Source: Sycobia sp. Sy_11
Taxonomy: Eukaryota; Arthropoda; Insecta; Hymenoptera; Epichrysomallidae
Direction: 5' to 3'
DNA: 64,000 bases
Assembly (NCBI GenBank): GCA_018907035.1
Contig: JACCIC010000170.1
Span: 679,001-743,000, forward strand
Both the position numbers and the translations under genes were made by a program. Below the pieces are notes generated by a model. The model did no database searches. It saw only the letters and a list, made by a program, of their open reading frames with translations, and had not been told where the DNA came from. Shown piece after piece: positions 54,527 through 64,000 of the stretch; positions within the stretch are counted from its first letter, which is position 1, and every line of letters starts with the position of its first letter.

Positions 54527-55830
54527 GTTAGTGTGCGCGCGCTATTATCCTAGAACAAAGTTGGGCGAGGGAAAATTGAAAAAGTTATTATCACGTGGAA
54601 CTTTAGAATTTAATGATACTATTATCAAAACTGCTCTCGGTAACATAATTTAAAGTTATATGCCTGTGGTCGTATTAAAATTTTCAATTACCGGGTATCC
54701 AGACATTATATTATGACAGATTTAAATCTATTACTCTGACAAAAACGACGATCGTTTGTTTATATGCTATGGAGAAAACATATCTTTTTTTTTAATATAT
54801 AGACAGCGTTTTCTAAATTATTTTTAATAAACAAGAACACTTTTGAGGGTTCAGGAATCGAATTGGAGATGTTCTTGAGAAATCTCAATCGAATACACTA
54901 ATGTCAGAATGAACGACATTAATTTTTAGAACAAGTAGTGTTAAGTTGAAATATTGAGAAATTTTTCCTATTCGTAATAATGAATTACTTCAGTAGAACT
55001 GTGTATGCTTTTACAATGTGAGCACATAATTCCCATAATTCTCCTTTATTGAATCATCATCACTACGAAGATATCATGATATACGAAAAAAAAAAATGGA
55101 ATCCGAAAGAAATGCATCGTGCGCGCGCTAACTTTAATTTCACGCCGGTGTCAGGAATTTTTCAAGACGAGAAACGAATTCTCGACGGTCCTTTCTTGCC
55201 CCCCCCCCGTCCCATCCTCCTTTTCTCTGCAACTTTCGTGCATTACGGCTTCGTTCCGAATGCCCGAGAGAGCGGACGTGGGCGTACATCGGAAATGTTA
55301 TGGGAGGAGGAGGAGAGCGGGAGGCGAGGGTATCCGAAGCTAGGGAATACTCGGCGCGACATTCAGAAGAATTAACGAAGCACGAGAGATTTCATTTGTT
55401 ACGCGCTCGTTGTCGGACGGTATTGGCGGATGAGATAATACCTTAACAATAAGGAACAATACCTTCGAACATGCTGTTCGGTCCATTATTTGATTTTGCG
55501 CACCCAGCGCATTTTAATTCATTTCAGTCAATAATTTTTTCATTCACTCTGCGTATTATCGAAGTCACATCTTAGAAAATTTTTCAATATTTCTTTTCAG
55601 TCCCGTAAATTCACTGCATGTACGAAAAATAAAATGCTGTGCTGAATTCTTTATAAGTTTCATTTATGAACGTTGCTTTTAATTTTTATGCCATTCTTTG
55701 ACGATAATTACGATGGGGGAACTAAAATTATCGAATACGTTTATAAATTGCAATCCGTATCTATTAGAATTGAGGTAAATATATTGAAAATTTATTGTTA
55801 ATGCAAAAAAGAAAATAAATTATGTTGCAG
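54527..55830 (+). other. Fas1: Fas1 intron between exons B and C (1.3 kb)
   Basis: GT-AG intron, phase 2. The first half is AT-rich. 55100-55440 is GC-richer, with a run of ten C at 55199-55208. No additional exon was recognised. Confidence 0.8.
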
Positions 55831-55927
55831 CACATTCCATCAGAGGGTTAAGGTAACGGATAAGAGCAAGGTTTTCTCAGCCGAAGGGAAGTTCACTTTC
55901 TTCATTCCAGTTGATGAAGGCTTCAAG
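55831..55927 (+). CDS. Fas1: Fas1 exon C (FAS1 domain 2, H1 motif)
   Basis: Short internal exon: one base completing the Arg codon of the previous exon, then 32 codons, ending in phase 0. Seen: acceptor TTGCAG ending at 55830, donor GTAAAT at 55928. The peptide begins TFHQRVKVTDKSKVF and ends KFTFFIPVDEGFK. The last stretch is the H1-type signature of FAS1 domains (hydrophobic strand, then a P-x-[DN]-E-[GA]-F turn) and nearly equals the fly HTFLVPVDEGFK. At 97 bp it is short, and is recognised only because both neighbours join in phase. It belongs to the start of domain 2, whose core continues in exons D and E. Confidence 0.92.
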
Positions 55928-58900
55928 GTAAATACAATCAGAAATCAACTACTTCTGTAATCGATTTATTTGCCGAGCTGTCCGTTTCGAAAGAAAATTA
56001 CGATACCTCAATGCGAGTCGAAAGTGAATATTAATTCCTCTTCATTTAGAAATTTCAATTAGAATTCAAATAGTTTCTATATATTTAACGGGATTTCACG
56101 AATTCAAATATATATTATAAGCGACTTAAATTTTAGATCAGTCTTCAGAATTTGAACAAACATCTTAAATTTTAATAATACATTTCTATTCTAAAAATAA
56201 AATATTTAAATCTATTTCAATATAATTGAGCTTACGGTTCCGTTTCGACAAATTTACCAGCCGCATTGGCTGATCGTTAACGAAGACCCCTACGTCACAA
56301 TTCCATATCGAAGGGGAATTAATTTCCATTACTCCCTATTATTCCAAAGAAAACTCGTCTACCAGACAAAGTTAACTGTAGACTCAGCATGCACTTCGAT
56401 CTTCGCTGCATACAGTCATTAATTTGCTCGAGTGACTTTGAAAAGTAAGTTTTTCAACATCACGGGGTGGGCCACAGGGACAAATGTATTGGAAAGCACT
56501 TGGACCGGTAACTTTTTTCGCGGTCGGCTACTTCGGAGTTTCTTCCAACGCCACAGTCGACAAACTCCTGTCTCGATTTTATAAATCCGAAATAAAAATC
56601 GCTTCCGCGGCACGGTACTCCGCGGGAAAAGATGCTCATCGCGACTTGATATCAATAGTTTTTCCCTTCGACGTGGTCGGATTTATAGGTGGCAATTGTT
56701 CGATAAGAATATTAAAATTTCGTTACTTGTAACTTCAATACCCTGCTACCGCGAAGAGCGGACATAAATTTTCGTTCAGTTTCGAATGTACATTTTAAGC
56801 GCTTTCTATGGAGTCGAAAAACTGAACTCGCTAATCAAGATAAGTGATATAGTTGGACGTACATATAAATAGGCATTATAACCGTTTTATTAGAAATTTA
56901 TTACACCTAATCTCAATAAAAATTTAGAATTTAAAGATGTTTCGAGTTATTTCATTAGTTAAGAGTTAACTTAAAAATATTCACTTTACAATTTTTTATA
57001 TTATTTTTTGCCTGAAAAAAATATTATTCTATATTACTTGCGAATATCATGGCAATAAGACTTGGTTTAGTTATTAAAACAGTTCGAGTTAATTAAATTG
57101 TCATTATTTTCTCATTGGTTTTTTATAAATGGAAGTAAAATCTATATCTGAAAATAACATAAAAATGAGTTTAAAAAAGGTTTATTAATATTATTTATTA
57201 ATTCTATTTTTTAATTTTCACTCGTTGTTCTTATCAATATTTACGAATATACGAGCCAATTTAGCGCTAAATCTCAAAAAGACCCAATTCAGAAAATTCT
57301 TACAAAACGTTGGAATTTTCAAATAATATAGACCATAGCAGCTTCGTCCATCTTTCTCTGCTCGAGTTTTCCGGGATTTATGAAATCTAGGGAACGTCAA
57401 ACGTCGCAAGATCCATATTGTGCGATGCTTTTATTTGACCCTTTGTGTTTTCGTCTCTCTACATCCCCCTCCTCTCTTTTTGTCTTTTTATCTCGATTCC
57501 CATTTTGCTCGGCGATCCTTCTGTCAAAAGGAGGCGACGGCAAGGGCGATATTATTTAGCTCCTTCTGGATCTGCTGTTTTGCTCCGTCGGAATTTTGGA
57601 AAGCATTCGCACAGTTTTTCAAAAAATTACCTAGCGCTCGCGTCTTTCACGAACAGGAGAGTGTACTTTTTAAAATTTTTCGACGACAATATTGCATTCT
57701 GACGAAATGAAATATTGTTCTTATAATCTTTTTTTGAAATGGATATTTTTACATTAGTATATTTGTGTGTACGGTAATCAGATATTTTTCAGAAACATTG
57801 TATATATTGTTTTGGACCGAAATCCTGTATAAAGTAAGCATCTCATTCATAAACTTAGTCTTGACAACCTAATTTTATTTTATTTATAACTGAATAATTG
57901 TAAATTACTAAACTAATACATCTGGAAATAAACAGCAGAAATTGAAATAAATACTCTAAAAACATCAATAAACTCAGTTATGTAATCGACTGCAATACAT
58001 GAATGTCACTTTTATCGATTATCAATGCTTCCAATGGCATAGCAAATCGTTACTTTCATTTGAACTTGGCCTGACTGACAAAAGCAAGAAATGCTTCTAA
58101 AAATTGCAAAATTCGAAAAAGCCACGAAACAGTAAAAAATCAGCAGGCCGCGCATCTCCATAGCATCCCATCGAGGATCCAATAACTTACAGGGCGTGCC
58201 GCGCCAAGACGACGTTCACTCGCCTCTGTCTACCGAGCAACGTGGAGCCTCGTCGATCAGCGTCCCGGGAGCCCGAGCGACTTGCTTATTCGCAATTACG
58301 CGTGTCGCGCGACCTTCATCGATCTTTGCATTTTGACGCGTGCGCCTGAAAAGCGAGTGGGGCTCAAAGGCGATTGTGCCTCCCTTCTTTTCGATCGAAG
58401 GTTCGAAAGACCCTTCTCCGGCTCTCTATCTCCATTGTATAGCCGAATTATTTTCCGATAATCGAAAAAGCTACAGGAGTTTCTTTATCTACAAAGTCGA
58501 CAGCTTCGCGTCCGTACAAATTTTAATTCCTTCAAGTAATTCAATGTGACAGAATCGCTCATCCGTCCGTTGAAAATTAGCATTGCAATGTCCGCAACAT
58601 TAATCGTGCATCGTTATCTCTGCTCGCTTGGAAAGAAGCGTCTCTCTTTCCACCTTTAAAGATCGATAATCACCCACTGACACCAGCTGGCGGAAGCCGA
58701 TAAAGCTGGGGCGACACGTGTCGCGTCAAAATCGACACGAGAGGCTAAAAAAAAAATCATGTTTATCTCGAGCGCTCAGCGATCCTGATCGATCAACGTC
58801 CATCGAGGTTCGGTGGGCTGTCTTTGCGAACACACTGAGCCCCCTCGTGCGTTGCTTTTTGGAACGACGAAGGAAGCGGCGGGCATGCGACGCGTCCAAT

Positions 58901-59585
58901 TAACGAGAGCTCCCGTTGCGAAGCAGAACTTTACTCACTGGCGCTCGGGCAAGGAAAGTTGCGCGCGTTGCTCGTTTCGAAGTTTGAGGGAAATTTACAG
59001 CTGTCACTCAGCCATCTGGATAACAAGTGTATTAGGCTGTTTCTCAATTATCCATTCGCTTCGATAAGGTGGTAGGATTTAAAAAGATATGTATTATTAA
59101 GATGTATTATTAATATGTATTATTTAAGATATTACTATGCGTTTAGAATTATCCTTGAGCCTGATTGAAAAAGGATTGCTTAGAAAAACTTTTTTTTGGA
59201 AAATTTAGGACAGTTTTAATGAAATACTAAGTTAGCTTCTATAAAAGTTCTTTGATTAATTACGATGGTTAACTTGGCTAATGAGGCAAAAAATAAATAG
59301 AACTAAGTTACCTAAAAATATTCTCTGATAAAAACAGCCGTAATCCACTTGATTTTCTAACATTGACAACGGGTCTGAAAAGATCAATCTATATGCCTTT
59401 TTGAAAGAAAGCACGTTGTAATCTAAAAAAAAAAAACAACTTTTGTCGCGTACAGATTCGATGCCGCGTAATTAAGCCGCGTAAAACGTCGCGTTTAATC
59501 GATCAACGTCCGTCCTATGAAAATGTCACCGCTCGCTGACTCGGGGATCGTTCTTTTTCCCCGGAATTTTTTTTTTCTTTTGCAG
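55928..59585 (+). other. Fas1: Fas1 intron between exons C and D (3.7 kb)
   Basis: GT-AG intron, phase 0. AT-rich sequence surrounds a GC-rich stretch at about 58150-59060 holding several unrelated open frames without a recognisable domain. No FAS1-like exon was seen. Confidence 0.78.
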
Positions 59586-59766
59586 CCAACTCCGCGCGTG
59601 GACCGAATCGATAGACTGGTGATCGACGGCCACGTGATCCCGAATCAAGTGCTCTTCACGGCGCCTACACCGAGCAACAAGCCGTTCGAGACCCTCGCCT
59701 TCACCGACAACCTCAAGGTCACCATTAGCTTTTCAACCGAGCACAGCGGTAGCGGCGTCGACAAGT
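59586..59766 (+). CDS. Fas1: Fas1 exon D (core of FAS1 domain 2)
   Basis: Internal exon of 60 codons plus one base. Seen: a long T-rich tract and TTTTGCAG acceptor ending at 59585, and a strong GTAAGT donor at 59767. The translation includes RLVIDGHVIPNQVLFTAP (fly: KVIDGHVIPNTVIFTA), the conserved H-containing block in the middle of FAS1 domains, then LKVTISFSTEHSGSGVDK. The exon is clearly GC-richer than exons A-C and uses many C-ending codons. The Ser/Gly-rich end (HSGSGVDK) is longer than the corresponding fly loop and falls exactly at the splice junction with exon E, so length variation there could be splicing-related. It is 3.7 kb from exon C and 705 bp from exon E. Confidence 0.93.
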
Positions 59767-60471
59767 GTAAGTGTCTTTTTACGACCTGGACTTATTAAGC
59801 CAATTTATAGCAGGTGCACTCTAAGCAATCAGGTCTGAGATTATATAACGTATTTATATTAACTTCTTAACGTATTTTATAAAGCAGAACTTTTTACTAT
59901 TCAATAATTAAATCCATTCTTTTAAGTGACATGATTAAATTATTAGTTTCATTTGTTATTTCTTCAATTTCTCTAAAAACTAATTCAACTTAACGATTAC
60001 CAACCAATTTCGCCGCAATACTCAATGTAACTCTAAAGAAGCTAGCTATGGAATTAGTGACTGTAACGGATTTATCTCGGTAGCGTAATTTTCCTGGGCA
60101 CTATAAAAACTTTTACTTCAACGACAGATGCTTCCATGCATACATATATATAATGGATACAGATTTTAGAACATGCCTTACAAGAAGTTATGGGAATTTT
60201 ATGTGATTCCATGTGTATATTGATAATCGGGGATATAAATCACTGAACAGCAGTGTAGAGCATAAACAAATTAATTACTTTTAAAATTTTTGTTTGAAAA
60301 AATTTTTACGAGCTTAAAGAAAATCTATACTAATCTTATCGTTTTCTAGTCACTTTTTTCAAAATTTATGTTCAACCGTATAAACGCATAAACAGATTCA
60401 AAGAAAAAAAAGAAAAGAATTGAATAGAAAAAGCAAACATCAATAACGGTCAACGTTTTATTAATCTGCAG
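59767..60471 (+). other. Fas1: Fas1 intron between exons D and E (705 bp)
   Basis: GT-AG intron, phase 1, AT-rich, with nothing recognised. A microexon of 9-18 bp in this intron, at the junction where the domain 2 loop is unusually long, could not be confirmed or excluded by eye. Confidence 0.8.
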
Positions 60472-60632
60472 ATTACGTTAAGTCTGACACGTTAGCGGGC
60501 GACGCGAATCATCCGACAGCCTCCGTGTTGGCTGAGATCGTCAAGCCCAACATTCCAGTAAAGAACGGCGTCGTGCATCTCATCCAGAATCCGCTTATGG
60601 TCATTGACACGACCGTTCAAGATTTCATTCAG
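60472..60632 (+). CDS. Fas1: Fas1 exon E (end of FAS1 domain 2)
   Basis: Last recognised Fas1 exon here: two bases completing a Tyr codon (T+AT), then 53 codons, ending in phase 0. Seen: acceptor ATCTGCAG ending at 60471, donor GTCAGT at 60633. The peptide reads YVKSDTLAGDANHPTASVL, then AEIVKPNIPVKNGVVHLI and PLMVIDTTVQDFIQ. The NGVVHLI block is the H2 signature closing FAS1 domain 2, and all three parts align without gaps to what I remember of fly Fas1 (YVKSNTIVGDAKH..., AEIVKANIPVSNGVVHLI, PLMIIDTTVTQFLQ). The following exon, expected to start the third domain, was not found up to 64000, so the gene continues past the window. Confidence 0.94.
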
Positions 60633-61796
60633 GTCAGTGACATCATACCTATTGGCAACTTCCTTGGAGCTCCATCATGATACTATCTGAATTCCTTATT
60701 CTCCCTACTTATAATTTTAAATTTTGAAGAAGTAATAAATAATGACAGCAACAATGGGTCAAGAATATTGTAAGTTCAACAAATATTAGATTCGTCTTAC
60801 TCTAATTACTGATATGCAATATCAGTATAAGCAATAAGAAAAAGACGAATCCTCTTTATTGAGTTCACGCGGTTGTGAATTCTTCTTCATTGGTTACAAT
60901 CACTTAGTACTCACACATATTCACTTTGCTCAGTCCGATAAAAGATTATAATGTCATCTATTTGTAATTTTTTTTATGTTCTGAATTTTAGATAAGTTAA
61001 AATATATAAGGGCAATTGAAGTTATTTATTATAGAGTCACATTTATTAAAAAATTTTATATATAATTGAAGAATAGTTTCTATTTAACTGTATTATTGTA
61101 CATGGAAAGGTCAAATGTATATAGAAGGCTCAGTATACAAGAAAGACAATCATCATCTGAAATATTCAAGCATATGTCATTTATTTAAAGTAGAAAAGAT
61201 ATATTAAGTTTTATTATCAAATTGAACTTTACCAATGCCTTGACAATAATTGTTAGATAAATGTTTTAAACAAAATAAGACAACTCGATTCTTTATCAAG
61301 GTAACTGACTCATCGGAAAAACCAAAGGCAAAGCCATACTTTCGAGGGCAGAACAGTATATTACGCATATATTAGTATCAGGTGCATTTTCTTAGTGTAA
61401 CGCATATTAGTATCAAATTTATGAGATTTTAAATAATCGATTAAATAAATCAATAGATAATTAAATACGTGAGCGATGAGAAGTTGGCGACAGATTTAAA
61501 AATAACAACTCTTTTTACAAAACTGTTAAATAACACATAAAACGCATAAATTACATAACGAAGAAAGAAAACACATAATGAAACACATAAATAACAACTC
61601 ATTAAACTAGAAACTTGTAAGAAAAACTCAATACATCTAATAAAATTCAGAAAGAAACATTTGTCATGCAGATTATTCCCGTGAGGCATTCCAATGTGCC
61701 TTTATTCAAATCGACTACTTTTTCAGTAACTTTGGCCATATTATTTAGGCGACGTTTCAATTATTCAACAACCACGAATATTGAACAGAAGAAAAC

Positions 61797-61821
61797 AGAG
61801 AGAGAGAGAGAGAGAGAGAGA
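61797..61821. repeat. (GA)n microsatellite
   Basis: GA repeat in the intron after Fas1 exon E. Confidence 0.95.
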
Positions 61822-62243
61822 AATTAGTTCAGAGAGATTCGTCGAAAATAAACGTAAGCGCGATAATATTTCGCGCGCACGTTTCATATGTCCGCACACA
61901 TTATTCGCGAGCGGGTGTAAACGGAAGATTTAGAACAATAATAGAGATAGCTGTAAAGTCGGGCTGCTCGCACGGCGTTTTTGGGAGAGACATTGGCGAC
62001 CGCGGTATCTTGCACCAACGACGCTAATTTTTTCAATTATTGTAAGGGTTCGTGTGGCTGTGAATCAAACTAACTGCGTACAGCGCGGCTCCGGACGGTG
62101 CGTCGGCGCAGTTATCGCCTCTCCGCCCTCCCCCCTCCCACAGTCAAAAAGGTAGAACGAAATGAATTATACAAACTTTCGCGGGAGTTCGCGCGAGAAG
62201 TCGCGAACTTTCAAAGGGTTGGGGTGAAGGAGCGTATCGAGCG

Positions 62244-62246
<3 letters not shown>

Positions 62247-62296
<50 letters not shown>
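62247..62296. repeat. (GA)n microsatellite
   Basis: Uninterrupted GA repeat, about 25 units. Confidence 0.95.
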
Positions 62297-62299
<3 letters not shown>

Positions 62300-62363
62300 T
62301 AAAATGGGAAAGCAAAACATTACTTCGCTCGATTGCTCACCGCCTGGCGTAGCCCAGCATACT

Positions 62364-62368
<5 letters not shown>

Positions 62369-62424
<56 letters not shown>

Positions 62425-62425
62425 G
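62369..62425. repeat. (TA)n-(GTAT)n microsatellite
   Basis: TA repeat to 62412 followed by three GTAT units. Confidence 0.95.
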
Positions 62426-63014
62426 ATTTTCTTCTTTATTTTTCACTTTAATTGGTCCGTCTCTGCGGTCTGGACGTAAGTACTGGCCAGAGAGGAAGAT
62501 ATACCTGGCGCAATTGACGATTATTTGCATTTATGCTAAATCAACTGGCAGCGATACGGAGTGTTCTTTTTCCAAGTTTCCGAAGAACCTTTTTTTTTTT
62601 GTCTTCTATATTTGCACGGGGCACTGTAACGCACACGGCCAGACTCGAGACTCGGCGTAATTAAGGCTGGCGCTAGGCAGAGTTGACGCGGAAAAAATAC
62701 TTTATCAATATCGTCCAATCTGGAAGTATTGGCAGAATCGAAGTTTTCGAGATCTTTTTATTCCCCCGATGCAATGAAGCGTGCAAATTAATATCAAGTT
62801 AGCTTTCACTCCGTTTTTACCTCCGTTTCCATTTCTCGCTGTATTTTCAGGCCTGTTTTTCTTTGAAAGTCCGAAATAATTATAATTCTCTATCCTAATT
62901 TCATTTTGACACTACCGCGCGGAAATGAGAAAGCCTTAGAGCCGACTTCGGGGCGTAATGTGATTTTAAACTTACGATATTTGTAGAAGGTTTGAAAACG
63001 AAATTCAAATGGCA

Positions 63015-63140
63015 TGCGTAGAGCAGTCTTTAGCGTAGGCGGTAAAGACACGAGTTTATTTACCATCGTTAAACATTGGACTTTACCCGCCGGGTCAAGG
63101 CTGTTCGATGGCCGGAGCTCGATTCTCTACACACAAATTT
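63015..63140 (+). mobile_element. Second tRNA-like repeat (SINE candidate, different family)
   Basis: TAGCGTAGGCGGTAAAGACAC (about 63031-63051) resembles an A-box or D-arm (TAGCTCAGNCGGTAGAGCAC), and GGAGCTCGATTCTC (63114-63127) resembles a B-box or T-arm. The boxes are about 85 bp apart, too far for an ordinary tRNA without an insertion, so a tRNA-derived repeat is likelier than a functional tRNA. The sequence differs from the element at 3000. No poly(A) tail is obvious. Confidence 0.35.
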
Positions 63141-64000
63141 TTCGAAGGCAGTTTACAACACAATATTTTCCGACTTTTCGAGGTAGAAAGTAAGATCGTT
63201 AATTTATATTAGAATAAGGAATATCTATTCCGTAAATATGTACATGGTAGTACTGATCTAGGAAACAATATAAATAATTTTTCGCATTGTCTCTACCGCA
63301 GCAAATTCATATATTTTGCAGTTACACTGTTGTTTTAATAATATTTAACACAGATATTTAAAATCAATTATGATTTGGTCTGGTCAGAAACCCGTATATA
63401 ATAAATATATCAAATATGAATCGGACAGGGAATTCTTGTATTTATTCATAATTTTATGGAAATCATAATTTTACAAAAGCATCGTACTTAAATTAATTTA
63501 ATAATATTAATATTTATGTTCAATATAAGAATTATTTATGTTAAATATAATAAATAAAATAATTATCAACGAATTGCACACGACAATATTGTTTAAGTAT
63601 TTAACTTTGAAAACTGTTGTTTTATTACAAGTAAATATTGTCAGAAATTTGGTACAGAATCTTACATTTCTTAAAATATGAAAATAAATATTTTTCTCAA
63701 TTTATATTAATAAATATTAATTCAAAATTTGTTAGATTATAATTATAAAAATTTACAAATGAATTTAAGTAGGCCGCTAAAATGGTAACGTTTCGACCTA
63801 GACGATCTTCATCATTGTAATCGAATTGTCTTTGTTATAGATTAGTGTTTCAAATGCAAATATGTATGTCTGAATGAAAGTGTTTGATTATCAATGAAAT
63901 CAGTATTTAATAAACACTATCAATTTTCTCACATTTTTATAGTAATAAGAAAGAACTTATTGGTTAGTTAGAAATTTTAAAGACCATAAGAATCTGTATC

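Larger units (their letters stand above)
60633..64000 (+). other. Fas1: Start of the next Fas1 intron, open at the window end
   Basis: Donor GTCAGT at 60633. No acceptor followed by FAS1-like coding sequence was found; pyrimidine-AG sites near 61720, 62851 and 63321 lead to stops or unrelated peptides. The stretch holds (GA)n tracts at 61797 and 62247, a (TA)n tract at 62369, a GC-rich patch at about 61850-62345 and a tRNA-like repeat near 63015-63140. Confidence 0.65.

Noticed and set aside
54527..54653. Extension of exon B reading frame to a stop at about 54653
   Set aside because: Similarity to Fas1 stops at the GTTAGT donor, and phase 2 joins exactly to exon C.
62851..62900. Acceptor-like TTTTCAG as the next Fas1 exon
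   Set aside because: The phase 0 translation after it (ACFSLKVRNN, then a stop) has no FAS1 similarity.

Overview
The window looks like insect nuclear DNA. It is AT-rich, with very long introns, GT-AG splice sites, tRNA-derived SINE-like repeats, a decayed mariner transposon and dozens of long dinucleotide microsatellites ((TA)n, (GT)n, (GA)n/(CT)n), set among GC-richer, CpG-containing islands. The one gene I can identify is the orthologue of insect Fasciclin 1 (Fas1), a secreted or GPI-anchored FAS1-domain neural cell-adhesion protein. Hymenoptera fits the overall texture, but that is inference.

Fas1 lies on the + strand. I can place five consecutive internal coding exons: 35450-35640, 54396-54526, 55831-55927, 59586-59766 and 60472-60632. 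They join in frame into 253 residues and cover the second half of FAS1 domain 1 and all of FAS1 domain 2. The introns are 18,755, 1,304, 3,658 and 705 bp. The signal peptide and the first half of domain 1 were not found in the 35 kb upstream. Domains 3-4 and the C-terminus must lie beyond 64000.

Layout. 1-35449: non-coding as far as I can tell (Fas1 5' intron or intergenic), holding a SINE-like element (3000-3200), an interspersed repeat with features of a non-LTR 3' end (about 8155-8925), many microsatellites and several GC-rich promoter- or enhancer-like islands (1720-2160, 4780-5075, 6290-6790, 9340-9730, 10900-11820, 14860-15300, 20880-21360, 21740-22020, 23520-24060, 29860-30480, 30980-31310, 33480-33930). 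35450-60632: the five exons and their introns; the first of these introns starts with a mariner fossil (about 35815-36560) and holds GC-rich islands near 41000-41520, 44340-46600 and 52800-53300. 60633-64000: the next Fas1 intron, with two microsatellites, a GC-rich patch and a second, different tRNA-like SINE candidate (about 63015-63140).

Nearly all long open frames outside the Fas1 exons run through microsatellites or GC-rich islands, show no recognisable domain, and are treated as chance. No CRISPR array, prokaryotic operon, rRNA or intact mobile element was seen. I found no convincing undescribed biological system. The better leads are a phase-compatible orphan exon candidate at 17645-17759 that contains a CTCF-like core, a TATA plus Inr pair created at the edge of a (TA)n tract at 21731, and the mariner fossil, which keeps one reading frame for about 500 bp despite many stops.
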